A stretch of 34,276 nt of DNA. It comes from an uncultured Bacteroidales bacterium. Its GTDB lineage: Bacteria > Bacteroidota > Bacteroidia > Bacteroidales > TTA-H9. The notes beneath the pieces are model-generated. The model did not search any database and had not been told where the DNA came from. It was given only the letters and a program-made list of their open reading frames with translations. This document shows positions 1-10,999 of this stretch, one piece after another. Where the stretch lies: the NCBI GenBank assembly GCA_937981455.1, contig CALJNV010000060.1, positions 1 to 34,276 on the forward strand, in the 5' to 3' direction. Numbering within the stretch: the first letter of the stretch is position 1; each line of letters begins with the position of its first letter. The position numbers and the translations under genes were made by a program.

Positions 1-2
1 TC

Positions 3-791
3 AGTCCTTTCACAACTCTTGAAACCTGGCTGCCTGCAGGTCCAAATCTAAAACCACAATCTTCGTTTCTTTTATCTGCAGGACTCAATTACTCTACTCT
101 TGATGGCATGTTTGAATCGGGTCTTGAAATTTATTATAGAAATTTATACGGGCAAATCGATTACAGCGACCATGCCAATTTGCTTTCTGCTCCATTTCCC
201 GAGGGGCAGCTGCGACAGGGTAGCGCCAGAGCTGCCGGAATAGAATTCCGTGTGGCTAAGCAGAAGGGACAATGGAACAGCTGGCTGACTTATACCTTTA
301 GCCGGGTGAAAAAAACCACCCCGGGCATCAATGACGGCCATACGTTTTATCCATTTTTCGATCGCCCCCATCAGGCAATGATTTTATTGAAATACAATAT
401 CCCCTCTCATTTCAATACGGGCGCAGCATGGTATTTTTCCAGTGGTGGTATGACAACCTTGCCCTCAGGTTTTTACCTTGAAAATGGAATAACTGTGCCT
501 GTATATGAAGCAAGATATAATGCACGTTTGCCAGTCTATCATCGTCTCGATCTTTTTGCCAATTACCGATGGAAGAGTTTAAGATTCCCGCTGAGCTACG
601 AACTTTCCCTTCATCTCAGAAACGTATATGGCCGCCACAACCCATTTATTTATGGCTTCAACAAGATACTTGATGATGAAGGAAACTTCAGGGTACCGGC
701 CGATTTACGCACTGCGCCTAACATTGTACCTACCCGACTCTCCGTAAATGGTGTCATCCCTTCTATATCATTTAAAGTCAGCCTCCAATGA
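3..791 (+). CDS. TonB-dependent receptor, C-terminal part (5' end outside window)
   Basis: The frame is open from the window edge through the 108..791 ORF. Beta-barrel-like repeats (YRNLYGQIDYSDHANL, FRVAKQKGQWNSWLTYTFSRV, LRNVYGRHNPFIYGF) and a terminal aromatic-rich strand fit a TBDT. It is followed by a DUF4249-like lipoprotein. Confidence 0.8.
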   Translation, partial: SPFTTLETWLPAGPNLKPQSSFLLSAGLNYSTLDGMFESGLEIYYRNLYGQIDYSDHANLLSAPFPEGQLRQGSARAAGIEFRVAKQKGQWNSWLTYTFSRVKKTTPGINDGHTFYPFFDRPHQAMILLKYNIPSHFNTGAAWYFSSGGMTTLPSGFYLENGITVPVYEARYNARLPVYHRLDLFANYRWKSLRFPLSYELSLHLRNVYGRHNPFIYGFNKILDDEGNFRVPADLRTAPNIVPTRLSVNGVIPSISFKVSLQ

Positions 792-1615
792 AAACTATCC
801 ATCCCTTTGGGCTCTTGATGATTTTTATTGTTGTTTTTATAAGCTCCTGCGAAAAACTAAATCAGGAGGAGTTGCCTTCCAAAATTCCTGATATGATAGT
901 TATTCAATCTTTGATGACAGATAGACCCGGAAGACAGGAGGTTAAAATTACCCAACTTACATCCTCACTCCTGGATACCGCTATACCCGTGAGAACCGCC
1001 CGAGTGTTTCTGAGCAGCGAGGACTCTGTTGTGGTTTTCAATGAAGATTCGCTGAATCCAGGGGTTTATTATGCTTGGCTTGCTCTGGAGATGAAGAAAA
1101 ATTACACATTACAAGTAATTTACAATCAGCAGGTTTATTCTGCAATATCTGCCGGCGAGCACGGAATGGTTTTCAATCCTCCGGTTTTTCAGCGGAATGC
1201 ATCCGATGGTCTATGGTATCCTGTTTATGTGGCTCCACCTTTTATGCCAGACCATCCTGCTATGTATGAAATTTGGACCGATGGGTCTATGTCGCCTGAA
1301 TGTGCTGGACAAAACCCTGACAAATGTACCGCTCGCTTGCTCTTTTTTACACTTCCATCCATCGATGTTACGCAATTATTACCCCCGCCAACACTCAACA
1401 AAGGTTTTCCTGAGGGCACACAGATTACTGTAAGGCGATACGCCATGGATATGAGTTATGCCGCTTATTGGCGCGAGGTTTTGCTTGAAACCCGCTGGGC
1501 GGCTGGCCTTTTTGCCCTGGAGCCTGCCAATGTACCCACCAATTTTACGGGGGGGGCCAGAGGATGGTTTGCAATTTGCGGCCTCACCGAACTTTCGTTG
1601 GTGATTGGAAAATGA
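788..1615 (+). CDS. DUF4249-type lipoprotein
   Basis: Lipobox-like signal (FISSC). It overlaps the upstream receptor by 4 nt, and the receptor-plus-DUF4249 order is a recurrent Bacteroidetes pair. Confidence 0.7.
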   Translation: MKTIHPFGLLMIFIVVFISSCEKLNQEELPSKIPDMIVIQSLMTDRPGRQEVKITQLTSSLLDTAIPVRTARVFLSSEDSVVVFNEDSLNPGVYYAWLALEMKKNYTLQVIYNQQVYSAISAGEHGMVFNPPVFQRNASDGLWYPVYVAPPFMPDHPAMYEIWTDGSMSPECAGQNPDKCTARLLFFTLPSIDVTQLLPPPTLNKGFPEGTQITVRRYAMDMSYAAYWREVLLETRWAAGLFALEPANVPTNFTGGARGWFAICGLTELSLVIGK

Positions 1616-1688
1616 TTGTTTAAAAATATTTTTATTGAATAAGGGTGAAGTTTGTCTGATGTGTTTCTAAAATTGAAAGGCAAAAGCC

Positions 1689-2612
1689 ATGAAAAACATA
1701 AAGTTATTTATCATCTGGGGATTCATCGCTGTTTTATTGATGACCTCTTGCAACAAAAATACACAACCTGAACCAGTTCCCGATACAACACCCGCTCAGC
1801 AACTATCGGTAGATGAAACCTTGTATACCCAGGCTGTAAACGAATGCATGAACGACGCAACTCGTTTGGCTTTTGGCCCTGGCGTTAAATCGAGCATGCA
1901 ACAACCATGTGGTGCTCATTTTGATTCCACCGTCGTAACAGTTGATAGCATTAAAATCTACATAACCTTTAATGGAAGTAATTGCTTAGGAACAAGGCTG
2001 CGTAGCGGTCGTATGATTATCCATCGTCGCAAAGCTACCCCATGGATTAAACCAGGTGCTGCGATTCTTACAGAAATGATCGATTATCAGGTTACAAATC
2101 TTTTGAATAATAAAAAAGTTACTCTCAACGGCAAGGCACGCATGCAAAATGTAAGTGGTGGAAATCTAATGATGTTAGGCACACATTACAACCAGGTGAT
2201 TCATCGACACGAAGGCCGTTTCGAAACTACATTTCCTGATGGTTCGCGACGCCTATGGCAACATGCACGTCAAACCCTACATGCTTTACAGGAAGGAAAC
2301 TTAATCACAACGATCGAGGGGTATGGAAGTGCTGACGGCTTTTCGCAACTGTTTTCCTGGGGGGTGCGTCCAAACGGTAAAGCCTTCTATAACCAAACCC
2401 TTAGCCCGGTCGTCATTTCTTCTGCCTGTGGAGATAATCCTGTGGCAGGCATATTGAAAGAAACTCTGATTCCTGATGACATGATTTCTACCATTACCTA
2501 TGGTTTCGACGCAAATAATCAACCCGCTGCCACCGGTAGCTGCCCCCAACGGTTTAAACTAGAATGGCAGCATAAAAACAAATCTGGTATACTCTTTCTT
2601 CCCATTAACTGA
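1689..2612 (+). CDS. Lipoprotein of unknown function, paralog of the next gene
   Basis: Lipobox MTSC; conserved blocks shared with 2677..3615 (YITFNG..C.G, NPVAGI, FDxNNQP, CPxRxKLE). Confidence 0.7.
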   Translation: MKNIKLFIIWGFIAVLLMTSCNKNTQPEPVPDTTPAQQLSVDETLYTQAVNECMNDATRLAFGPGVKSSMQQPCGAHFDSTVVTVDSIKIYITFNGSNCLGTRLRSGRMIIHRRKATPWIKPGAAILTEMIDYQVTNLLNNKKVTLNGKARMQNVSGGNLMMLGTHYNQVIHRHEGRFETTFPDGSRRLWQHARQTLHALQEGNLITTIEGYGSADGFSQLFSWGVRPNGKAFYNQTLSPVVISSACGDNPVAGILKETLIPDDMISTITYGFDANNQPAATGSCPQRFKLEWQHKNKSGILFLPIN

Positions 2613-2676
2613 GAGTCATGCATGATGAAAATATATCTTAAATATTATTAATCAATTAATTAAAAATCGAGAAACC

Positions 2677-3615
2677 ATGAAAAAGAAGATGCTTTTAATT
2701 TTTCTGCTTGCCACGGGGTCTATCATGAGTCTGACTCCAGGTTGTAGCAAAGACAAAGATGAACTTTCTGATGCCGATGTAAACACCAGCAAGCAAATTA
2801 GTGCTGACCAACAGTTTATGGATGACGAGTCCGATCGCATTCTCGACGAAGCGAATACTTTTGTTATGCAAGGCATGCTTAAATCTTCTGAATCAACAGA
2901 TATCAGTCCATGCAATGCCAGCATCGATTCTATCAGAACTGTTAATGACACGGTTGTGTTTTATATTACTTACAATGGTCTGAGTTGCAACGGGAAAATC
3001 AATCGTACGGGAAAGGCAGAAATCCGTATCAAGCGAGGAACATTTTGGGTGCAGCCGGGAGTTGTTAAAAAAATCAAGTTGATCAACTACACGGCCACCC
3101 GGGTAGCTACCGGTGCATCTATTACCCTCAATGGGGAGAAAACGCACGTAAATGTTACAGGAGGGCATATTGGCCTGATAGGCATAACCTATGATACAAT
3201 TATTCATGAAGTAACGGGTCGTATGGTGGCAGCATTCAACAACGGAACCTCTAGAGAATGGAATGTGGCCCGTCGTAAAGTCTTTACAGGTACTCAGGGA
3301 AACCTGGAAGTGGTTAACTCTGGTTTTGGAAACGCTGGCGAATATAACAACCTTGTAACTTGGGGTATCGACCGCTTTGGAAACAATTTTTACACACAAA
3401 TTGTCGAACCCCTTGTTCATAAACAAATGTGTGATTGGAACCCCGTCGCCGGAATTAAAAAACATTATGTGCCCAGCCAAAACCTAACCATAACCACTAC
3501 ATTTGGATTCGATGACAACAATCAACCCATAACGCCAGGGGATTGCCCAACCAGGTATAAACTCGAAGTCGAGCGAAACGGTAATATTCGTACGCTTTAC
3601 TTGCCGCTTCATTGA
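2677..3615 (+). CDS. Lipoprotein of unknown function, tandem paralog of the previous gene
   Basis: Signal peptide with Cys (LTPGC); co-linear similarity to 1689..2612. Confidence 0.7.
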   Translation: MKKKMLLIFLLATGSIMSLTPGCSKDKDELSDADVNTSKQISADQQFMDDESDRILDEANTFVMQGMLKSSESTDISPCNASIDSIRTVNDTVVFYITYNGLSCNGKINRTGKAEIRIKRGTFWVQPGVVKKIKLINYTATRVATGASITLNGEKTHVNVTGGHIGLIGITYDTIIHEVTGRMVAAFNNGTSREWNVARRKVFTGTQGNLEVVNSGFGNAGEYNNLVTWGIDRFGNNFYTQIVEPLVHKQMCDWNPVAGIKKHYVPSQNLTITTTFGFDDNNQPITPGDCPTRYKLEVERNGNIRTLYLPLH

Positions 3616-3646
3616 GCATCGTTTATCAAAAACCAGTTTCACAGAT

Positions 3647-3680
3647 TCGCCCCTAGAACCTATTTCAGGGGCGATTTTTT
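3647..3680 (+). terminator. Rho-independent terminator
   Basis: TCGCCCCT (3647-3654) / AGGGGCGA (3667-3674) perfect 8-bp stem followed by T6. Confidence 0.85.
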
Positions 3681-3754
3681 ATGATTAAACGGGTGTACAT
3701 ACTCCAATTCAATGAGGTTTTTCATATTTGCGAATTAAAAATTCTTTATCCAAC

Positions 3755-4855
3755 ATGACAGCCAAATCTGAAAGACTTTCTTCGCTCGATGCCCTCAGGG
3801 GGTTCGATATGTTCTGGATTATGGGAGGAGACTCTCTTTTTATAGCCCTAGGGACTGCAACGGGCTGGCCCTGGCTTCAGGGGTGGGCTAAACAGATGGA
3901 ACATGTGCCATGGCACGGCTTTCATTTTTTTGATATGATCTTTCCTCTGTTCCTCTTTATTGCGGGCATTTCCTTCCCTTATTCACTTGCAAAAAGAGGC
4001 AACAATCGTAAAGCCTTGTATCGGCATATTATTCAAAGGGGTCTTGTTTTAGTTTTGCTGGGCATTATTTACAACAATGGCATTCGTTTCAATTTTGCAG
4101 ATATGCGCTATGCCAGCGTACTCGGACGCATTGGCCTGGCTTGGATGTTTGCGGCCCTTATTTATATGAATGTCAGCCTGAGGTTTCGAATCGTTTGGAC
4201 AGTAGCTATCTTGTTAGTTTACTGGGGCTTATTGGCTCATTTCCCGGCTCGCGACCTGGGTGTATTTCATCCCTATTCCATGGAGGGCAGCCTTGTGGGC
4301 TATATTGATAGGCTTTTTTGTCCAGGTAAACTTTTCCTTGGCATTCATGACCCTGAAGGTATTTTGAGCACTTTACCCGCCATTGCTACTGCACTTTTGG
4401 GCATGTTCACAGGCTCATTCGTAAAAAGTGAACGCTGGCAAAACAAACGCTGGATGAAAGTTTTAGTCATGGTGGTCGCTGGCATCCTCCTTCTTGCTAT
4501 TGGGGGGCTTTGGCATAGATCCTTCCCCATTAATAAAAACTTGTGGACCAGTTCTTTTGTGTGTTGGGTGGGAGGCATTAGTCTACTGATGTTTGCATTC
4601 TTTTATTGGGTTATCGACGTTTGGGGAATCAAAATTTGGTCCTTCCCCTTTATTGTCATTGGGATGAATTCTATAACCATTTACCTGGCCCAGCAAATGA
4701 TCTCATTCGGCTATACCGCTGATTTCTTTTTTGGAGGTTTAACCCAAATGGCTAGCGCCATGTGGAAACCAGTAGTTTCTGCTATGGGTTATATTATTAC
4801 CTGCTGGATTTTTCTATATATTCTTTATCGAAATAAGATTTTTTTGAAAGTTTGA
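3755..4855 (+). CDS. HGSNAT/DUF5009-like membrane acyltransferase (NagX-type)
   Basis: RLSSLDALRGFDMFWI N-terminal motif and multiple TM helices. The ATG at 3755 is preferred over the TTG at 3728. Confidence 0.75.
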   Translation: MTAKSERLSSLDALRGFDMFWIMGGDSLFIALGTATGWPWLQGWAKQMEHVPWHGFHFFDMIFPLFLFIAGISFPYSLAKRGNNRKALYRHIIQRGLVLVLLGIIYNNGIRFNFADMRYASVLGRIGLAWMFAALIYMNVSLRFRIVWTVAILLVYWGLLAHFPARDLGVFHPYSMEGSLVGYIDRLFCPGKLFLGIHDPEGILSTLPAIATALLGMFTGSFVKSERWQNKRWMKVLVMVVAGILLLAIGGLWHRSFPINKNLWTSSFVCWVGGISLLMFAFFYWVIDVWGIKIWSFPFIVIGMNSITIYLAQQMISFGYTADFFFGGLTQMASAMWKPVVSAMGYIITCWIFLYILYRNKIFLKV

Positions 4856-4875
4856 TGCTCCTACAAAATCATTAT

Positions 4876-4908
4876 AAACGGCTGGTTTTGTTTATAAGCC
4901 AGCCGTTT
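4876..4908. terminator. Bidirectional terminator between convergent genes
   Basis: AAACGGCTGG / CCAGCCGTTT perfect 10-bp inverted repeat between convergent CDSs, with A/T flanks. Confidence 0.8.
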
Positions 4909-4931
4909 GTTCGGTATAACAATGTTCAATA

Positions 4932-7817
4932 TTAGAGGTACCCTTCGGTGTTAAAAACCTGGCAGGTGCAAACCAGGTTGCGATCGCCGTATGCATCGTC
5001 GATTCGAGCTACCGGGGGAAAATACTTGTCGGCTTCCATGCCAGGAAGCGGGAAAGCCGCTTTTTCGCGTGTGTAGGGTTTGTCCCATTCCGATTTCAAT
5101 AACATAGCCGCTGTGTGCGGAGCATTTTTTATGATGTTGTTGTGTTTATCAGCTAGGCCATTCTCTATCTCCGCAATCTCTTGCCTTATTTTGATTAAAG
5201 CCTCAATCAGGCGATCCAATTCTTCAATGGGTTCGCTTTCGGTGGGCTCTATCATCAACGTGCCATGCACCGGGAATGCAACGGTTGGAGCATGAAATCC
5301 ATAATCCATCAATCGTTTGGCAATATCTACTACCTGAATATCTGCTGTTTGCAAGAATTTGTTGCAATCCAAAATCATTTCGTGAGCTATTCTGCCGTTT
5401 TTGCCCGTGTAGAGGATTTTATAATGCTTCTCTAACTTGGCTTTCAGATAGTTGGCGTTAAGAATAGCATAGCGCGTGGCATCGGTCAACCCCTGACCTC
5501 CTAACAATTTGAGGTAGGCATAAGAGATGGTAAGCACCAGAGGACTTCCAAAAGGGGCTGCTGCCACTGCGTGAATAGCTTGCTCTCCACCGGTTTTCAC
5601 CACGGGATGACCGGGTAAGAAAGGAACCAGGTGAGAGGCTACGCCTACAGGACCCACACCGGGTCCGCCTCCACCGTGAGGAATAGCAAAGGTTTTATGT
5701 AAATTGAGGTGGCATACATCGGCCCCAATACGCCCAGGACTGGTTAGGCCCACCTGGGCATTCATGTTGGCACCATCCATATAAACCTGCCCTCCATATT
5801 GATGAATAATATCCACTATATCAAGGATTTCCTCTTCAAAAACTCCATGGGTGGATGGATAGGTAACCATTAGCGCCGCCAGCCTGTCTTTGTGTTGCTC
5901 GGCTTTCGCCTTAAGATCATCAATGTCTATATTCCCATTTTCATCACATTTTACTACCACTACTTCCATGCCTGACATATGGGCTGAGGCTGGGTTCGTG
6001 CCATGGGCCGATGAAGGTATCAGGCAAACATTGCGATGACCTTCCCCCCGGCTGATGTGATATTGCCTGATAATCAATAGCCCCGTATATTCTCCGTTGG
6101 CTCCACTGTTGGGCTGAAAGCTTATTTTAGCAAATCCAGTAATCTCGCTCAACATGCGGTCCATTTCATTAATCATTTGATGGTACCCCTCCGCCTGATC
6201 CAAAGGAACAAACGGATGCAAAGCATTGAATTCAGGCCAGCTCAGGGCAAACATCTCAACGGCTGCATTCAGTTTCATGGTGCAACTTCCCAAGGGTATC
6301 ATGGTACGATTGAGAGCCAGATCACGGTTTTCAAGTTTCTTGATGTAACGCATCATGGAGGTCTCTGAATGGTAGGTATTGAAGACCGGATGCGTTAGAA
6401 AATCGCTCGTGCGTTTGAAAGCAGCAGGAAAGGTCTCAATTTTTTCACATTCTGCAGGCTTGCAAATGTATTCACTGCATAAACGCCCCGATGCCTGTGC
6501 CAGTATACACAAAATGAGGTTTACATCCCCCAACGAAGTTGTTTCATCTAAGCTGATGCCAATGGTCTTTTCGTCAATATACCTGAAGTTGATTTTGTGT
6601 TCTATCGCCAGTTGATGGAGGTTCTTCATACTCGTCATGGCCGGAAGTTCTATCCTCAGGGTGTCGAAGAAAGCACTGTTGAGCTGACGAAAGCCGTATT
6701 TCTCAACTTCACTGGCAAGGATTCCCGCAAGAATATTAATATCTCTGGCTATTTTTTCCAATCCCTGAGGGCCATGATAGACGGCATACATCCCAGCCAT
6801 GATAGCCAGAAGGGCTTGAGCTGTGCAGATATTACTGGTGGCTTTTTCGCGTTTGATGTGTTGTTCGCGTGTTTGAAGGGCCATTCTCAGCGCGGGTTTG
6901 CCCTCAGCATCTACTGAAATACCTATGATGCGTCCGGGCATGGCGCGTTTAAATTCTTCTCTGGCCGCCAGAAAAGCAGCATGAGGACCACCATATCCCA
7001 TCGGAACTCCAAAGCGCTGCGTACTGCCTACCACAATATCGGCGCCCCACTCACCCGGTGGTGTCAGCAATACCAAACTCATTAAATCACAGGCGACTAC
7101 TACCAGCCCCTCAACACCATGCATCTTCTCTACAAAGCTACGGTAGTCGTTCACCTCTCCAAAACCATCGGGGTATTGCACTATACCCCCAAAATACATT
7201 CCATCGCCTTCAAATTCGTTGTGGCATCCAACTACAAGTTCAATGCCCAAAGGGGCCGAACGCGTCTTCAAAAGATCGAGGGTTTGTGGGAATACCTTAA
7301 CCGATACAAAAAATTTATTGGCATTGGCTTTAACTTTATTTCTGGACCGGCTATTATAGGCCATGATCATGGCTTCGGCCGCTGCCGTGGCCTCATCCAG
7401 CAACGATGAATTGCTGATAGGCATACCCGTAAGATCGCTGACCATGGTCTGAAAATTTAATAGGGCCTCGAGCCTACCCTGTGAAATTTCAGCTTGATAG
7501 GGTGTGTATGAAGTGTACCAGCCTGGATTCTCCAAAATGTTGCGTTGTATAACTCCTGGAACTATTGTATTATAGTAACCCATTCCTATGTAACTGCGGT
7601 AAACTTTGTTGCGTGAAGCCAAACTGCGCAAATGCTCTAAAAATTCAAATTCACTCATTCCTGAACCAATATTCAAAGGGCTTTTGAGCCTGATAGCCGG
7701 TGGAATGGTCTGGTCGATCAACTCATCTATGCTTCTGGCTCCAAGGGCATTAAGCATTTTATTTATATCGCTCGCCTTGGGCCCGTTATGCCTGTGAATA
7801 AAATTATTGGTAATCAT
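4932..7817 (-). CDS. gcvP: Glycine dehydrogenase (decarboxylating), glycine cleavage P protein
   Basis: Full-length P protein: FIHRHNGP start, [19 protein letters not shown], and the PLP-Lys region [20 protein letters not shown]. Start chosen at MITNNF. Confidence 0.97.
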   Translation of the reverse strand: MITNNFIHRHNGPKASDINKMLNALGARSIDELIDQTIPPAIRLKSPLNIGSGMSEFEFLEHLRSLASRNKVYRSYIGMGYYNTIVPGVIQRNILENPGWYTSYTPYQAEISQGRLEALLNFQTMVSDLTGMPISNSSLLDEATAAAEAMIMAYNSRSRNKVKANANKFFVSVKVFPQTLDLLKTRSAPLGIELVVGCHNEFEGDGMYFGGIVQYPDGFGEVNDYRSFVEKMHGVEGLVVVACDLMSLVLLTPPGEWGADIVVGSTQRFGVPMGYGGPHAAFLAAREEFKRAMPGRIIGISVDAEGKPALRMALQTREQHIKREKATSNICTAQALLAIMAGMYAVYHGPQGLEKIARDINILAGILASEVEKYGFRQLNSAFFDTLRIELPAMTSMKNLHQLAIEHKINFRYIDEKTIGISLDETTSLGDVNLILCILAQASGRLCSEYICKPAECEKIETFPAAFKRTSDFLTHPVFNTYHSETSMMRYIKKLENRDLALNRTMIPLGSCTMKLNAAVEMFALSWPEFNALHPFVPLDQAEGYHQMINEMDRMLSEITGFAKISFQPNSGANGEYTGLLIIRQYHISRGEGHRNVCLIPSSAHGTNPASAHMSGMEVVVVKCDENGNIDIDDLKAKAEQHKDRLAALMVTYPSTHGVFEEEILDIVDIIHQYGGQVYMDGANMNAQVGLTSPGRIGADVCHLNLHKTFAIPHGGGGPGVGPVGVASHLVPFLPGHPVVKTGGEQAIHAVAAAPFGSPLVLTISYAYLKLLGGQGLTDATRYAILNANYLKAKLEKHYKILYTGKNGRIAHEMILDCNKFLQTADIQVVDIAKRLMDYGFHAPTVAFPVHGTLMIEPTESEPIEELDRLIEALIKIRQEIAEIENGLADKHNNIIKNAPHTAAMLLKSEWDKPYTREKAAFPLPGMEADKYFPPVARIDDAYGDRNLVCTCQVFNTEGYL

Positions 7818-8044
7818 GTAAGTCGTTTTATTTGAATTAAATACGTTTTTTATAATACAATTGGTTTGCATTTACAAAGGTAGAAATCTTCAATGGTATC
7901 GAAAACGTTTGAGTAATCCTGAGCCTTTATTCGTGAAAAATATACCTTTAATGTTGATTGTCAAAGTTTCTAAAATTTATTCCCAAACTATGAGGGTATG
8001 AGAAAGTTCGTATTTTTGTATCACCATATATTAAAAATATTTTT

Positions 8045-8833
8045 ATGGAATACAAACGTTATCTGTATTTTTCGATGACCCCTGAGTCGCTCATCTCTTC
8101 CATGCTCCCCCCTGAAGAATTTGGACATTACCTTGCCGTTGGTACCAATAAACGTACCCGCGGTCAGGCCTTGTTTTTTGAAATTGATCCCAACTTTCAG
8201 TCTGAATACTTCGATCTGGCGAGTATCGAGAAACGCTGCGTCCCTCATATCGATGGCAAACCCAAACGTTCGGTTTACCTATCTACCTACAGGGTGCTCG
8301 AAAATTTACCCCTAGAAAATTTCCGCAACCTATACCTGACTACTTTCGATGGAAAGGTGCTAGAGCTCAAACCCGGAGATTATCTTCCTGATGAACCTCC
8401 TACACTACACCTATACCAAGAGTTGTGTCCTGTTCCACCCCGCGTGGCCAGTAAGCTCAACCCTCGCCAGTTTTTGAACTATGTTACCGATCCTAAAAAC
8501 CCTGTATCTTTCCCTAAAATCGTATTTGCTGAATTGATTCTCAATGGATTGGCTGAGAACCCTTTCACCGGTATGACCAACAATCTGCCCTATCCAAACA
8601 AAGATCACCTGCGCGATTGCCTTATCGGTCTTTACAGTGGTTATGAAAAACCTAACAAAACAGTTGAACGCTTCTATGCCGGTGATTTGCTCTATCGCAC
8701 AGTCAAAAACGGTTTCTTCCTTGGCGATAAGGATCATTTTATCTATTACCCTTTCCCCTCCATCGAACAGCTGCAAAAACTTTATTACCCCTGGTGGCGC
8801 AGCGCCTTGAATTTGGAATTTAACGATAAATAA
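8045..8833 (+). CDS. Conserved hypothetical protein
   Basis: 262-aa ORF with typical codon use; no motif recognised. Confidence 0.7.
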   Translation: MEYKRYLYFSMTPESLISSMLPPEEFGHYLAVGTNKRTRGQALFFEIDPNFQSEYFDLASIEKRCVPHIDGKPKRSVYLSTYRVLENLPLENFRNLYLTTFDGKVLELKPGDYLPDEPPTLHLYQELCPVPPRVASKLNPRQFLNYVTDPKNPVSFPKIVFAELILNGLAENPFTGMTNNLPYPNKDHLRDCLIGLYSGYEKPNKTVERFYAGDLLYRTVKNGFFLGDKDHFIYYPFPSIEQLQKLYYPWWRSALNLEFNDK

Positions 8834-8858
8834 TTCTTTGACATTACATCCTCACCGG

Positions 8859-8898
8859 GGCGGAGGTTTATTGAACGATAAGCTTCCGCCTTTGGTTT
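8859..8898 (+). terminator. Possible terminator overlapping the 3' end of the convergent gene
   Basis: GGCGGAGG (8859-8866) / CTTCCGCC (8883-8890) stem with one wobble, followed by a T-rich stretch. Confidence 0.45.
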
Positions 8899-10850
8899 TT
8901 TTGGGGGGTCTCTATAGTTACAAAGTATAATCCGGGCCTCAGTCCTGCAACCGATACTTCACAGGGCAGGAAGACCTTTTTCGATAGCATCATAACCCCT
9001 TTTACATCATGAATAGTAATCAGGGCCTTTTCTGACTTCCCTTGAATAAGAAAATAGTCCTTGCTTGGGTTGGGTACCAGACTCAAGTCCTGGTCATGAT
9101 CACTAGGGCCAGCTATTCCTAAAACCTGATTGGCCGAGGAAATAATCCTTAACTCTGGGTCAAATATTATCGAATCAGGGATAAAATGGATAGGAATATT
9201 GAATTTTTGTCCGTTATATTCAGGATTTAATACAATAGAAGTATCATGTGTGGAATTCTTGGCTACTACTTCAATGGGTATATCGAAAAAGTTAACAGAA
9301 GGATGTGATGTTTGCTGAAATAGAATAATTTGGATGGTATCAGTAGTCTTCATGCTCCATTTTAAGGTGTATGTTGGGTAGCCCTCACCAAAAAACCATT
9401 GATTCATGAAACCTGTTAAACTTTGTCCGGAAATACCCTCCATAATGTTGATAAAGTCATAAGTTCGGGCAAAGCCATAACTGAGGCCCGGAAATCCCAG
9501 GTAAGTTCTCAGCGCGTCGAAGAAGAATGTGTCGCCCACCTTCCATCGCAGCATATGCAATAGCATGGCTGCTTTGTGGTAAGAGAGCCTTGCATCGAAT
9601 ATTCGCATGAGCGAGGTGGTATCCTTCACATAAACTGATCCCCCTGGTTGAGAACATACAGCGGCAATGGTTTCTTTTTTCCAAGGTTTCCAATAAACGC
9701 CGTCAAAAAGGTATTGGTAGGTCAGTCCTGTGGCATAAGTTGCAAAACCCTCGTTGAGCCAAATGTCTTTCCATGAACCGGTGGTAACCTTATTACCGAA
9801 CCAACTATGGGCCAATTCGTGGGAAAGCACATGATGGCTAAAAGGTCCAGCAAAGGTTAGCGTTTGGTGCTCCATACCCCCACCCATGGGGCATTGCAAA
9901 TGACCATATCGTTCTTGCATGAAGGGATATGGCCCAAAGAGGGTGTCGTACAGGCGGTAAATGGGTTCAAGCGCTCCTGTAGCCTGACGTACCATATCAC
10001 TATCCGTTGGATATGCAAAATTGAGCACCGGAATAGTACCTGAGGAGGTATTGATCTGTTCCTCATACACTATATATTCACCAACGGCTACAGCTATTAA
10101 ATAAGGTACTATGGGATAGCGGTGTTTCCAAAGGGTAGTGGCCAGAGAATCTTCACGTTTTTCATGCACAAGTAAGCCATTGGCAGCTGAGCGATAGACA
10201 GAGGGATGGGTAATTGCAATCTGCATCGAATCTATTTTATCATCCAAGTTTAATTTTGAAGGCCACCAGGTAGGTGCACCATAGGGTTCGCTCAGCGTCC
10301 ACAAATAAGGTCTTTGGTTATGGATTGCCGTATAAAGGCCTTTTTGGCCTGCCAGCATCCCTGAAACACCTTTATAGTCGATTCGGATTGAATCCCTCTC
10401 TCCGGCCTCAACCATCGAGCCTAAAGGAATAATTAATACATGCCCCCCGGGTCGTACAGGTATTAACGTGCCCTTGCGAAATTTTATTTCAGTAACGTTT
10501 AAACTGTCGTGCAAATAAAACGCTAGGGTATCCCCCTTATTCTTTGCCCGAAAGTAAATGCCTGCCCTACCTTCCATATAAGGACTTGCTGGGTTTAATT
10601 TTAAACTTAAATCCAGGTAATAGATGTCGTTGGCAAATCCCGGAAGTTGGGGAAGAAAAATGCCCTGAGGTAAAGAGCTTTTCCCTGCACTACAAAATTC
10701 TACCGAGCAACTAAACCATTGGGCCTCCTTTTTTAATTCTTGTGCAAGGGTTTCACAATGTAAAGCAGTTAAATTGATCACCACCAGAAATGCCAATCCT
10801 TTATGCATATTGGCATGAAACGCTTTTAGAATAAGGACTTTGGGAATCAT
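8868..10850 (-). CDS. M1-family metallopeptidase with C-terminal T9SS sorting domain
   Basis: GGGMEHQT, HELAHSW plus downstream NEGFA zinc motif; C-terminal NPSKDYFLIQGKSE...GLYFVTIETPQKNQRRKLIVQ resembles a type A sorting domain. Confidence 0.9.
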   Translation of the reverse strand: MIPKVLILKAFHANMHKGLAFLVVINLTALHCETLAQELKKEAQWFSCSVEFCSAGKSSLPQGIFLPQLPGFANDIYYLDLSLKLNPASPYMEGRAGIYFRAKNKGDTLAFYLHDSLNVTEIKFRKGTLIPVRPGGHVLIIPLGSMVEAGERDSIRIDYKGVSGMLAGQKGLYTAIHNQRPYLWTLSEPYGAPTWWPSKLNLDDKIDSMQIAITHPSVYRSAANGLLVHEKREDSLATTLWKHRYPIVPYLIAVAVGEYIVYEEQINTSSGTIPVLNFAYPTDSDMVRQATGALEPIYRLYDTLFGPYPFMQERYGHLQCPMGGGMEHQTLTFAGPFSHHVLSHELAHSWFGNKVTTGSWKDIWLNEGFATYATGLTYQYLFDGVYWKPWKKETIAAVCSQPGGSVYVKDTTSLMRIFDARLSYHKAAMLLHMLRWKVGDTFFFDALRTYLGFPGLSYGFARTYDFINIMEGISGQSLTGFMNQWFFGEGYPTYTLKWSMKTTDTIQIILFQQTSHPSVNFFDIPIEVVAKNSTHDTSIVLNPEYNGQKFNIPIHFIPDSIIFDPELRIISSANQVLGIAGPSDHDQDLSLVPNPSKDYFLIQGKSEKALITIHDVKGVMMLSKKVFLPCEVSVAGLRPGLYFVTIETPQKNQRRKLIVQ

Positions 10851-10999
10851 GGGATGGGTCTTGCGATTTCAAAATTACTACCACTTCCGCAAATTTGTGC
10901 AGAAAATCATGGGATTAGAATTTATTATTTGTGCCCAAACAAGTTATATACCTCTTTGTTGTGTTTTCAAAAGCGAAGTAGAACGTTATTTGAAAAAGG

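Noticed and set aside
2893-3480. 195-aa minus-strand ORF
   Set aside because: Lies entirely antisense to the lipoprotein CDS and has no recognisable motif.
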